Shown here: piece by piece, positions 7,545 through 15,283 of the stretch
Numbering within the stretch: the stretch's first letter is position 1
Layout of the letters: each line of letters opens with the position of its first letter
Notes under the pieces: model-generated
Database searches by the model: none
What the model was told of the DNA's origin: nothing
Seen by the model: only the letters and a program-made list of their open reading frames with translations
From: Solirubrobacterales bacterium
GTDB lineage: Bacteria > Actinomycetota > Thermoleophilia > Solirubrobacterales > Solirubrobacteraceae
DNA: 64,000 nt
Reading direction: 5' to 3'
NCBI GenBank assembly: GCA_019240115.1
Contig: JAFAYV010000052.1
Span: forward strand, 62,001-126,000
Position numbers and translations under genes: made by a program

Positions 7545-8951
7545 TTACTCCGATTTAGTTCCCCACGGCGGCGGCCCGAGCTGCGCCCCCAGCGCCCCCA
7601 TGTCCGGTTGGCGCCGGCGGCGCGTCCCCGCTGTCGGCGGCGGCGCGAGCGTCGCCGACCCGGCGCGCCAGCCCGGGCTGCCGCTGGCGAGCGCGTAGTC
7701 GTGTCGCGCCCGGGCCACGTAGCGCGGCGGCGCGCTGATGTCGTGCGCCCCGCGCGGCAGCACCGCCACGCCGGGCCCCGTCCCGCGCTGTAGGACGTCG
7801 TTGAAGTCCTCGAGCGCGAAGCCGACGCCGCGCGCCGCCTGCAGCCACGAGATGAGGTTGTTGGCGACGACCGCGCCCGTCGTCGTTGGCCCTCCCGACA
7901 AGAAGCTCAGCCCGAGGTTCGGCCCCCCCGGGCCGTCGATCGTGTTGTTGACGACGCGAACGCCGGGGGAGCTCTGGACCCGGATGCCGAAGTCGTCGCC
8001 GACCAGGACGTTGTTGGCGATCGTCACCCGGCGCATCGTCAGGCAGGCGGGGGCGCAGTTGGCGCCGCTCGGGTAACCGGGCTGGAGCAGGAACCCGCGG
8101 CCGCCGTAGACGAGGTTGCCGCTGATCGACAGCCCGGCCCCGCCGCCGATCGCGTGGATCGCGTCGCAGTGGCACTCGGGGTCGATGTCGGATCGGTTCT
8201 CGTCGTCGGCGAAGGTGTTTCCGGCGATCCGCACCCCATCGAAGTTCTGCGCCGAGATGACGACGTCGCCCATCCGGGTGAAGCGGTTGTCGTCGATCGC
8301 CACGTCGCGGTAGGTGTCGGGCGTCGCCGTCCCCGCCGACGAGGGCGGCTGGCCGAGGGAGAAGCCGACGCCCACCGACCCGTCGTGGACGTCGTCGTGC
8401 GCGATCGTCAGGTCGCGCATCGGCGGCCGCAGCGTGATCGCCGTCGGCGTCCGCTGCGTGCAGTGAGCGGTCGCGGGCGGTCCGCCGGTGCAGCCGGTCG
8501 CGCGCCGCGGCGTGACCGCGAGCTCGTCGCCGACGATGCGCACATGGGCGGCGTCGGTCAGGCTCAGCTCGGAGCCGGTGATCCGCAGCCGCTCGAGCGT
8601 GAAGCGCCCCGAGGGCGCGCCGGGGCTGCCGATCGAGAGGCCCGCGATCGTGACTCGCTCTCCGGGAGCGGCGCGAACGGTGACCGGGGCGCGCGGAGCG
8701 AACCGGCCCACGGTGACCGCCGGATAGCTGCCGCCGCGGATCAGGACCGTGCCGCCCTGAGCGGCGGCGAAGGCCCGCGACAGGCTGCACCATGGGGTGG
8801 CGGCCGACACGTGCGAGGCGGGTCGGGCGTCGCTGCAAGGTCCGCCCACCGATGTGCGGTCGACGTAGAGCACGCGCGGCGGCGGGGGCGCGTGCTGGCC
8901 CCCTCCGGTCAGCAGGCCGACCGCGATCGCCGCCCCCACCAGCGCGAGCAC
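7545..8951 (-). CDS. Exported right-handed parallel beta-helix protein
   Basis: About 468 residues. After a hydrophobic N-terminal segment (LVGAAIAVGLLTGG) and a Pro-rich linker, the sequence is a run of roughly 22-residue coils rich in Asn, Gly and Val (IAGNTFADD, ISGNLVYGG, IANNVLVGDD, VVNNTIDGPG). This pattern is typical of pectate-lyase-fold/NosD-like proteins. Members are polysaccharide lyases, epimerases or binding proteins; no catalytic residues could be assigned. Cys pairs (PCSDARP, ECHCD, NCAPAC) suggest an extracytoplasmic fold. The first codon used is GTG at 8951. The frame stays open upstream into the polymerase gene, so the true start may be slightly earlier. It lies in the glycan operon between the polymerase and the O-acylation pair. 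Confidence 0.75.
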   Translation of the reverse strand: MLALVGAAIAVGLLTGGGQHAPPPPRVLYVDRTSVGGPCSDARPASHVSAATPWCSLSRAFAAAQGGTVLIRGGSYPAVTVGRFAPRAPVTVRAAPGERVTIAGLSIGSPGAPSGRFTLERLRITGSELSLTDAAHVRIVGDELAVTPRRATGCTGGPPATAHCTQRTPTAITLRPPMRDLTIAHDDVHDGSVGVGFSLGQPPSSAGTATPDTYRDVAIDDNRFTRMGDVVISAQNFDGVRIAGNTFADDENRSDIDPECHCDAIHAIGGGAGLSISGNLVYGGRGFLLQPGYPSGANCAPACLTMRRVTIANNVLVGDDFGIRVQSSPGVRVVNNTIDGPGGPNLGLSFLSGGPTTTGAVVANNLISWLQAARGVGFALEDFNDVLQRGTGPGVAVLPRGAHDISAPPRYVARARHDYALASGSPGWRAGSATLAPPPTAGTRRRRQPDMGALGAQLGPPPWGTKSE

Positions 8952-9024
8952 GGCGACGACGATACGCCCGCGGCCGGCGCGACGAGCCGGTGGCCGACCG
9001 CCGTTCGGGGCGGCGGACGGCCGC

Positions 9025-10557
9025 TCAGGTGAGGGCGCCAGGGCGGCTCGCCGCGTGGGGGCGACCGGCGACAGGTCGCACCTGCGCCGTCTCCGGCGGG
9101 CGTCGCAGGCGCTCCGCGAGCTCGGCGCGCTCGGCGCGCCGCGATCGCCGCGCTGCCTCGAGACTGCCGGTCAACGCCAGCATGATGAACACGAGCGTCG
9201 TCTCGTCGAGCGTGTCCTCGGTGGCCAGGCCGGCGACGATCACCGCGATCCAGAGCGCGGAGGTGAGGCTGGCCGCATGGGCGAGCTCCCAGGCGCAGCG
9301 CGCCATTTCGCGCAGGACCCTCAGCATCGAGGTGAAGAGCACGATCCAGAACAGGAGCAGCGCCACGCCCCCCTCGATCAGGATCGTCAGCCCGGAGTTG
9401 TGCGAGTTCCAGCCGACCTTGTAGTCCTCGTAGGCGTTGAGGTACGGGTTGACGTAGAGCTCGGTGCCGAGCCCGTAGCCGACGAGCGGGCTCTGCGTCA
9501 CCTTGCCCCAGAGCTCGCTCCAGTCGTGCAGCCGCCAGTTGAACGAGGTCAGCGCGGTCTCGCTGTGGCCGCTGACGACCCGCGTCTTGGCGGGCAGCAG
9601 GCGATCGTGGATCGACGGGACCGCGAAGACGAGCACGCCGGTGACCGCCAGGACTCCGAGCACGAGCATCCGCTGGCGCCGCCAGCCGAGGGCGATCAGA
9701 CCGAGCATGAAGATCAGCCACCCCTCGCGGCTGTAGGTGCCGACGAGCGCGGCGACCATCAGCGCCGATGTCGACCAGCGCAGCCAGCGCGGCAGGCCGG
9801 TGCGTCCGGCGATCATGATCAGCGCGGTCGCGGCGAGGTACGCCGCCAGGGTGTTGGACCCGCCGCCGAGCGTGCTCCCGATCCGCGAGACGCCGAGCTG
9901 CGCGCGATAGCTCGCCGATCCGCTCGCCCACTCCACGACGCCGATCGTCGCCGGCGCCACCCCGCTGAGCGCGAACAGCTTCAGCAGCAGCCGTGAGCGG
10001 GCGACGGTGTCAAACAGGTTGGCGGCGAGCAGATACATCGCCGCGAGCGACATCAACCGCACGAGCTCGGAGATCGGATCCCCCCCGGCCTTTCCGTGCA
10101 GGCCCACGATCGCCCACGCCGTGGCGATCGCGCTGGCGGTCAGCAGCGCGGCGAACGCCGGCGTGGCGCGCGGCGTGAACATCGAGCGCGCGGTCAGCGC
10201 CATGGCCAGCAGCACGACGAGGAGCAGCAGCCCGGTCAGCCCGTTGGCGTTCGCGGACGCCAGCCCGGGGATGAGCTGCTTGCTCGACACGAGCGCCACC
10301 AGCGGGCGCAGCAGGACGAACATCCCGAGGAAGAACCGCGGGCGCAGGACGCCGAGCGAGGCGAGGCCGACCAGCGCCAGCAGAGCGCCCGGCACCTTCC
10401 AGCCGCCCGTGACGGCCGCGAGCGCGCCGGTCAGGGCGCTCGCGAGCACGGCGAGGACGAGCGCCGGGAGCTCGGCGCGCGGTCGCGGGATCTCGGGCAG
10501 GCGCCACCATCGGGCCGCGCTGAGCCGCACCCGGCGGCTGGCCCCGAGGCTGGTCAC
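9025..10557 (-). CDS. O-antigen ligase/polymerase-like membrane protein (Wzy/WaaL family)
   Basis: A 510-residue integral membrane protein with about 10-12 hydrophobic segments. Near the C-terminus it has a large extracytoplasmic loop with the family hallmark GYGLGTELYVNPYLNAYEDY followed by NSHNSGL, where the conserved His of Wzy_C/O-antigen ligases lies. The GTG start is at 10557. In this locus, which has a flippase (33092), a priming transferase (40245) and a co-polymerase/kinase (38005), it is the best candidate for the repeat-unit polymerase. Polymerase and ligase cannot be separated by motif alone. It follows the deacetylase by 25 nt in the same operon. Confidence 0.8.
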   Translation of the reverse strand: MTSLGASRRVRLSAARWWRLPEIPRPRAELPALVLAVLASALTGALAAVTGGWKVPGALLALVGLASLGVLRPRFFLGMFVLLRPLVALVSSKQLIPGLASANANGLTGLLLLVVLLAMALTARSMFTPRATPAFAALLTASAIATAWAIVGLHGKAGGDPISELVRLMSLAAMYLLAANLFDTVARSRLLLKLFALSGVAPATIGVVEWASGSASYRAQLGVSRIGSTLGGGSNTLAAYLAATALIMIAGRTGLPRWLRWSTSALMVAALVGTYSREGWLIFMLGLIALGWRRQRMLVLGVLAVTGVLVFAVPSIHDRLLPAKTRVVSGHSETALTSFNWRLHDWSELWGKVTQSPLVGYGLGTELYVNPYLNAYEDYKVGWNSHNSGLTILIEGGVALLLFWIVLFTSMLRVLREMARCAWELAHAASLTSALWIAVIVAGLATEDTLDETTLVFIMLALTGSLEAARRSRRAERAELAERLRRPPETAQVRPVAGRPHAASRPGALT

Positions 10558-10582
10558 GATCGACTAACGCCCGCAGCGAGCG

Positions 10583-11476
10583 TCAGCTGACGGCGTGCCG
10601 GCGGCGCTCCCAGTCGGCGACCTCGCTCGGCAGCGCGATCCACGTCCGCGGCCGGGCCGTGATGCACTGCAGCAGCTCGCGGTAGAGGGCGAGCCGCGCG
10701 GGAGTGGCGATGTAGTCGGGATGGACGATGACGTTGATCAGGCCCCCGATCGCGTGCAGGAACTCGACCTGGGTCCGCCACACGCCGACGTCGGTCATCC
10801 GCAGCTCCTCGAGCAGGATGAAGTCCTGCCACAGGGTGACCGGGAGCTCGATGCAGCGCTCGTTGAGCGCGAACGGCGTGAAGCGTCGGCAACCTCCGGG
10901 CTGGGGTTGGAACGGGTCCCAGGCCGGCATCGAGGAGTCCCAGCCGAAGGGCAGCTCGGCGAGCAGGTGGCGGTCGTACAGCAGCGAGGGGCTGCGAAAG
11001 CCGTCGGCCCCCCACCGGCGCGCGGCGTCGCGCATGACCTCGAGGCGCTGCACGAAGATCTCGCGCGAGTCGAACAGATGGCCGTCGTGGTGGACGCCGT
11101 GGACGCCGACCTCGTGTCCGTCGGCGCGCAGCCGGGCGATGAGCGCGGTGTCGACCGGATAGCGGCGGACGACGAAGTTCCAGCACGAGCGGATCCCGAG
11201 CTCGGCCTCGATCTCCGCCAGCGCTCCGACGTTGCGCTGGCCGCCCTCGAGCTCGACGTCGTGGGTGATGATCGCCGCCGCGCGGTGGCCGTCGGGCCAT
11301 GGATAGCCGAGCGGATCGCTCGGGATCGGCGGCCGGCAGTCGTGACCGAGCCCGTCCCAGATCCGTCGCGCCCGCACCCGCCGCAGACCGACCTGAACGG
11401 GCCGCGGGATCAGCGGCTTGAGCCTATAGAACGCGCGCAGGGCGGTCCCTGAGCTCACCGCGCCCCCTGAGCTCAC
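10583..11476 (-). CDS. NodB-like polysaccharide deacetylase (cytoplasmic type)
   Basis: A 297-residue carbohydrate esterase 4/NodB-fold protein. The catalytic-base/metal Asp is in THDVE (residues 71-75) and the metal-binding histidines in HEVGVHGVHHDG (His126 and His130). A FRSPSLLYDRHLL segment corresponds to the third NodB motif. There is no signal peptide or membrane helix, so it may act on a lipid-linked or nucleotide-sugar intermediate inside the cell, presumably removing an N-acetyl group. The GTG start at 11476 overlaps the stop of the ATP-grasp gene by 4 nt, giving tight coupling. It is one of two NodB-type proteins inside the glycan locus; the other is at 17589. Confidence 0.85.
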   Translation of the reverse strand: MSSGGAVSSGTALRAFYRLKPLIPRPVQVGLRRVRARRIWDGLGHDCRPPIPSDPLGYPWPDGHRAAAIITHDVELEGGQRNVGALAEIEAELGIRSCWNFVVRRYPVDTALIARLRADGHEVGVHGVHHDGHLFDSREIFVQRLEVMRDAARRWGADGFRSPSLLYDRHLLAELPFGWDSSMPAWDPFQPQPGGCRRFTPFALNERCIELPVTLWQDFILLEELRMTDVGVWRTQVEFLHAIGGLINVIVHPDYIATPARLALYRELLQCITARPRTWIALPSEVADWERRRHAVS

Positions 11477-12621
11477 CGCGCCCGTCCCACCCGGGAGCCC
11501 AGCGCCCGCCGCACCCCGGTGGCGAAGAGCGCGGTCGTGGGCAGCGGATCGCGGAGATCGAGATCATCCTTCACCCGGCGGTCGCCGAACGCCCGCACGT
11601 ACCCGCGCAGGTCGCGGCGGGCGACGGCGTAGGCGAGGTCCATCGTCAGCGAGCGCAGGATCACATCGTCGCGATAGTCGCCGTCCCGGGAGGTGGTGGG
11701 CTGCCCGCGCACGAGCGAGAGCAGCAGCGCCGGGAAGTCGACGCCGCTGGCGATCGCGAGGTCGAGCGAGCCCCAGAACTTGGGGTTGACCTCGATCAGG
11801 TAGTAGACGCCGTCGCGGCGAGCCCGCTTGAACTCGACCATCGCCACCCCGTGCCAGCCGGTCGCCGCGAAGAAGCGCTCGCCGAGCACTCGCAGCGCGG
11901 GGTCGCGCCAGCTCATCGCCATCGCGCTCGGCCCGCCGGTCGGCGGGACCTCGTGCAGCCGGCGGTGCATGAAGTGGGCGATGAGCCGGCCGCGGTCGGC
12001 GAGCCCGAAGAAGCCATGCCCGTCCCCGTCGACGTACTGCTGGACGAGCGGCGGGCGGCCCTCCGCGTAGCCCGTGGGGTCGGCGCGCAGATAGTCGGCC
12101 ACGCACGCGTTCAGCTCGCCGCCGTCGCGGGGATAGCGGACCGTGCCCTGGTCGACGGCGGACTTGAACACGAGCGGATAGCCGAGCTGCGCTCCGATCG
12201 CCGCCGCCCGCGCCGGATCGTCGATCTCCACGGTGACCGGCGTGGCGACGCCGAGGGTCGCGGCGAGCTCGACGGTCGCGCGCTTGTTGGCGAGGCGCTC
12301 GAACTCGCCGAGGTCGTTGTAGGCGCCGGCGAGCGAGCCCTCGAGCGCCGAGCGGTGGCGGCAGAGCAGCTCGTTGCCGGGCAGCCCGGCGGCGATCACC
12401 ACGTCGGCCGCGTGCGCGTGCGCGAGCTCGAGCAGGCGCTCGGGTCCGTCGCGGCGGGCATCGAAACGGATGGTGCCGGCCACGTGGCGCGACCGCGCGC
12501 TCGGGAACCGGCGCACGGGAGCGGCGGCGACGACCTCGACGCCGACGCGCCCGAGGCTGCGCACGATCGCCAGCGAGTGGCGCAGCTGCGCGTCGAGCAC
12601 GAGCACGCGCTCAGCGGGCAC
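11473..12621 (-). CDS. ATP-grasp carboxylate-amine ligase
   Basis: A 382-residue ATP-grasp enzyme. Its N-terminal domain starts ERVLVLDAQLRHSLAIVRSL. The lid/ATP region carries GYPLVFKSAVDQGT, and the metal-binding end is YYLIEVNPKFWGSLDLA (the ExNP motif). Relatives annotated as carbamoyl-phosphate-synthase-like or D-aspartate-ligase-like proteins form amide bonds between a carboxylate and an amine. In a glycan operon this would attach an amino acid or other amine to a uronic or ulosonic acid carboxylate; that role is inference. The GTG start overlaps PgpA by 11 nt and the end overlaps the deacetylase by 4 nt. Confidence 0.8.
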   Translation of the reverse strand: MPAERVLVLDAQLRHSLAIVRSLGRVGVEVVAAAPVRRFPSARSRHVAGTIRFDARRDGPERLLELAHAHAADVVIAAGLPGNELLCRHRSALEGSLAGAYNDLGEFERLANKRATVELAATLGVATPVTVEIDDPARAAAIGAQLGYPLVFKSAVDQGTVRYPRDGGELNACVADYLRADPTGYAEGRPPLVQQYVDGDGHGFFGLADRGRLIAHFMHRRLHEVPPTGGPSAMAMSWRDPALRVLGERFFAATGWHGVAMVEFKRARRDGVYYLIEVNPKFWGSLDLAIASGVDFPALLLSLVRGQPTTSRDGDYRDDVILRSLTMDLAYAVARRDLRGYVRAFGDRRVKDDLDLRDPLPTTALFATGVRRALGSRVGRAR

Positions 12622-13066
12622 GAGACACCGCCAGGCCGCCGCGGAGCAGCAGGTTGGCGAGCGCTCCGGCGAGGAGATCGTCGGCCATCACCCCGCCGGC
12701 GCCGCCGAGGCGCTGCACCGCCGCCACCGGACCCGGCTTGAGCCGGTCGAGCAGCCGGAACGCGAACCCCCCCGCCAGGCACGCCGGCCAGCTCGGCGGC
12801 AGGCCGGCAAGCGCGAGCCACACGCCGGCGAGCTCGTCGACGACGACGCGCTGCGGATCCGGGTCGCCGGGCGTGATGCAGGCGCGCGCGCACGCCCCGC
12901 CGACGAGCGCGACCGCGAGGACGAGGAGCGTCGCGCGCCGCGGCGAGGGTGCCAGGCGCCGCCAGGCGAGCGCCCCGAGGAGGCTCGCCGCCGTCGCCGG
13001 CGCCCGCGGCAGGTGGCCCACCGGCCCGAGCGACGCCACCAGCGACGCGCCGCGTCCGAGCGACAT
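12611..13066 (-). CDS. Phosphatidylglycerophosphatase A-like protein
   Basis: A 151-residue small membrane protein of the PgpA family. Motifs are an N-terminal LGPVGHLPRAPAT corresponding to the family's GxGxxPxAPGT, a central DPDPQRVVVDELAGVWLAL, and a C-terminal LDRLKPGPV plus GVMADDLLAG (DDxxAG metal site). PgpA dephosphorylates phosphatidylglycerophosphate. Here it is embedded between a glycosyltransferase (1-nt gap) and an ATP-grasp ligase (11-nt overlap), so it may act on another lipid-linked phosphate, for example during undecaprenyl-linked glycan assembly (inference). It is slightly shorter than typical PgpA proteins. Confidence 0.75.
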   Translation of the reverse strand: MSLGRGASLVASLGPVGHLPRAPATAASLLGALAWRRLAPSPRRATLLVLAVALVGGACARACITPGDPDPQRVVVDELAGVWLALAGLPPSWPACLAGGFAFRLLDRLKPGPVAAVQRLGGAGGVMADDLLAGALANLLLRGGLAVSRAR

Positions 13067-13067
13067 C

Positions 13068-14249
13068 TCAGAGCGCCTCGTAGGCGGCGAGCAGCGCCGC
13101 GACCGAGTGCTCCCAGCTGACCTGGTGAGCGCGGCGCAGGCCCGCGCCGGCGAGCTTCGCCCGGGCCGCCGGCTCGCCCGCCAGCCGGGCGATCTCGTCG
13201 GCCATCGCCTCGGCGTCGCCGGCGGCGACGAGCCGCGCCGCGCCGCCGGCGCTGCGGCGGGTCTCGATCAGGTCGTAGGCGACGACCGGCTTGCCGGCCG
13301 CGAGGTATTCGCCGATCTTGATCATCGTCGAGCGCTCGTTCAGCGCGGTCGCGGGCGACGGGTCGACGCAGATGTCGGCCGCGGCCAGCCGTCGGCGGAC
13401 CTCGTCGGCCGAGACCCAGCCGGTGAGCGTGGCGCAGTGCGCGACGCCCTCGGCCCGCAGCGCCGCCTCGAGCGTGGCGCGTTCCTCGCCGTCCCCGACG
13501 ACGACGAGTCGCGCATCCGGGGTCTGGCGCCGTCGCCGGACCCGCGCGAGCACGCCCGCGAGCGCGTCGGCGCCGTCCTGGGAGGCGAGGAGCCCGACGT
13601 AGATCAGCTCGGGATCGCGCAGCGGCCCGCTCCGCCCCGCCGGTCCGGCGACGATCGTCGCCCGGGGCGGACCGTTGCGCACGACCGTGACCCGCTCGGC
13701 GGGCACCCGGCCGCGGATGCGCGCGACCTCGGCCTGGGACTCGTTGGCGGCCAGGACGTGGGTGCAGACGGCGAAGCTCGCCCGTTCGGCCGCGGCCGCG
13801 AGCCGCACCGCCCGTCCGGGGCCGAGCTTGTGCGCTACGAGCTCGGGGAACAGGTCGTGCTGGTCGTAGACGACCGCCCGGCGCAGCAGCCGCGCCGCCA
13901 GCCCCGCCCCGAACAGCAGATCGGGGGGGTTGTGCAGATGCAGCACGGTCAGTCCGCGGGCAAGCGCGCGCAGCGCCGCCAGATGCAGCGCCGGTATCGC
14001 GACGGCGTACTCGAGCGCGGTCCCTCGCGCCGTGACGCCCTGGATGGGAACGCGGAAGCGACGCACCGCCACGCCGTCGATCGTCTCTCGGCGCGACTCG
14101 CCGGCGGCCCGGGGCGCGATCACGGTCACCTCGTGGCCGGCGGCGACGAGCGCGCGCGCCTCGCGGCTGACGCGAACGTCGCGCGGATAGGAGCAGTTCT
14201 CGAGCAGCATCGCGACCCGATGACGGCGCACGGCGATCGTGGCGGACAC
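13068..14249 (-). CDS. Glycosyltransferase family 4 (GT-B fold)
   Basis: A GT4-type retaining glycosyltransferase of about 393 residues. The N-terminal domain begins RVAMLLENCSYPRDVRV. The C-terminal nucleotide-sugar domain carries LIYVGLLASQDGADAL, LVVVGDGEERATL and the GT4 acidic motif NERSTMIKIGEYLAAGKPVV. The frame is open to 14342, but that would overlap the divergent methyltransferase; GTG 14249 leaves a 73-bp shared promoter and puts the Rossmann strand close to the N-terminus. It is the first gene of the long minus-strand glycan operon. Donor and acceptor are unknown. Confidence 0.85.
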   Translation of the reverse strand: MSATIAVRRHRVAMLLENCSYPRDVRVSREARALVAAGHEVTVIAPRAAGESRRETIDGVAVRRFRVPIQGVTARGTALEYAVAIPALHLAALRALARGLTVLHLHNPPDLLFGAGLAARLLRRAVVYDQHDLFPELVAHKLGPGRAVRLAAAAERASFAVCTHVLAANESQAEVARIRGRVPAERVTVVRNGPPRATIVAGPAGRSGPLRDPELIYVGLLASQDGADALAGVLARVRRRRQTPDARLVVVGDGEERATLEAALRAEGVAHCATLTGWVSADEVRRRLAAADICVDPSPATALNERSTMIKIGEYLAAGKPVVAYDLIETRRSAGGAARLVAAGDAEAMADEIARLAGEPAARAKLAGAGLRRAHQVSWEHSVAALLAAYEAL

Positions 14250-14322
14250 ACTCCCAGAACGAGCGCCAACCGCCGAGACGTTCGCGGGGACCTGCGGCGG
14301 CCCGCTGCTACGGTGCCACGAC

Positions 14323-15000
14323 ATGTGGCGGGCGGCGGTCAAGCGCGGCCTGGCAAACGCGGGGCGACGAGTGCCCGACCGCGTCCTCTACGACCTCAAC
14401 GGGGTGCTCAACTACCTTGAGGCGGGCGCGTTCATGCGCCGCCGCGATCTGTGCCCGCGTCGCCGGGGCGCGACCAAGTTCGAGGTCTTCGATCTCATCG
14501 GCGCCGAGGTCGCCGATCGCGACGTCCTGTACCTCGAGTTCGGGGTCGCCGCCGGCACCTCGATGCGTCACTGGTCGGCTCTCCTGCGCGATCCGCGCTC
14601 CGCGCTGCACGGGCTCGACAGCTTCGAGGGCCTGCCCGACGACTGGATCCTCGGGCGGGGGGCCGGCCACTTCTCGACGCGCGGACGGCCGCCCGAGATC
14701 GACGATCCCCGAGTCCGCTTCTTCCCGGGCTGGTTCGCCGACACGCTCGCCACCTACCGATTCGAGCCCCACGAGCAGCTCGTGGTCAACTTCGACGCCG
14801 ACTTGTACTCCTCGACGGTCACCGCGCTGGCCGCGGTCGCGCCCCACGCCGTGCCGGGGACGTTCCTGTACTTCGACGAGTTCAACCACCGCGCCGACGA
14901 GATGCGCGCCTTCGGCGAGTTCCTCGACCGCACCGGCCGGCGCTGCGAGCTGTTCGCCGCCTCCGGCGACCTCGCTCACGCCGCGTTTCGCCTGCTGTGA
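14323..15000 (+). CDS. TylF-like class I SAM-dependent methyltransferase
   Basis: A 225-residue methyltransferase. The SAM loop is YLEFGVAAGTSMRHW, followed by LHGLDSFEGLPDDW and LVVNFDADLYSSTVTAL. These are characteristic of macrocin O-methyltransferase (TylF/MycF)-type enzymes that methylate sugar hydroxyls. ATG 14323 is preferred over an in-frame ATG at 14239 because a -10-like TACGGT lies 8-14 nt upstream, suggesting a leaderless transcript, and because it avoids overlap with the divergent glycosyltransferase. A likely role is O-methylation of a sugar in the surface glycan. Confidence 0.8.
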   Translation: MWRAAVKRGLANAGRRVPDRVLYDLNGVLNYLEAGAFMRRRDLCPRRRGATKFEVFDLIGAEVADRDVLYLEFGVAAGTSMRHWSALLRDPRSALHGLDSFEGLPDDWILGRGAGHFSTRGRPPEIDDPRVRFFPGWFADTLATYRFEPHEQLVVNFDADLYSSTVTALAAVAPHAVPGTFLYFDEFNHRADEMRAFGEFLDRTGRRCELFAASGDLAHAAFRLL

Positions 15001-15018
15001 CGGGACTTCGATCGGGTC

Positions 15019-15090
15019 GGGCCCGCGACTTCGCGACCGACGGCTCCATCGCCGAGCCTTAGGGCCCACGACTTCGTAACTGACGGCTCC
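15019..15090 (+). repeat. Two 29-bp direct repeats downstream of the methyltransferase
   Basis: Copies at 15019-15047 and 15062-15090 share GGGCCC-N-CGACTTCG and end GACGGCTCC, with four mismatches, spaced 43 bp. They fall in the 283-bp gap before the sialidase-like gene. No coding potential is seen in this stretch. Confidence 0.6.
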
Positions 15091-15131
15091 GGCGGCGTCT
15101 GGACGCGCCTGACGCCGCGCGCTCGCCCTCA

Positions 15132-15146
15132 CGTATCACCAATACG
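15132..15146. promoter_or_regulatory. AT-containing dyad upstream of the sialidase-like gene
   Basis: CGTAT-CACCA-ATACG, a 5-bp-arm inverted repeat in an otherwise very GC-rich leader. It lies about 135 bp upstream of the next start codon. It could be a regulator-binding site; nothing else in the gap resembles an operator. Confidence 0.25.
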
Positions 15147-15283
15147 ATCGGGACTCGCGCGCGACGCCAGGCACGCCCAGCCACTCGCCGGATTCCGCCA
15201 TTTACTCAGTCGTGGACCCTTAATCCGCGCCGCGGCACAAGCCCGGGACCCGCGGCGGAGTTATCGAGGTAGTGAGATCCGGG

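Noticed and set aside
8154..9032. Plus-strand ORF opposite the beta-helix gene
   Set aside because: Arg/Val/Asp-rich shadow with no motif; the minus strand has clear beta-helix periodicity.
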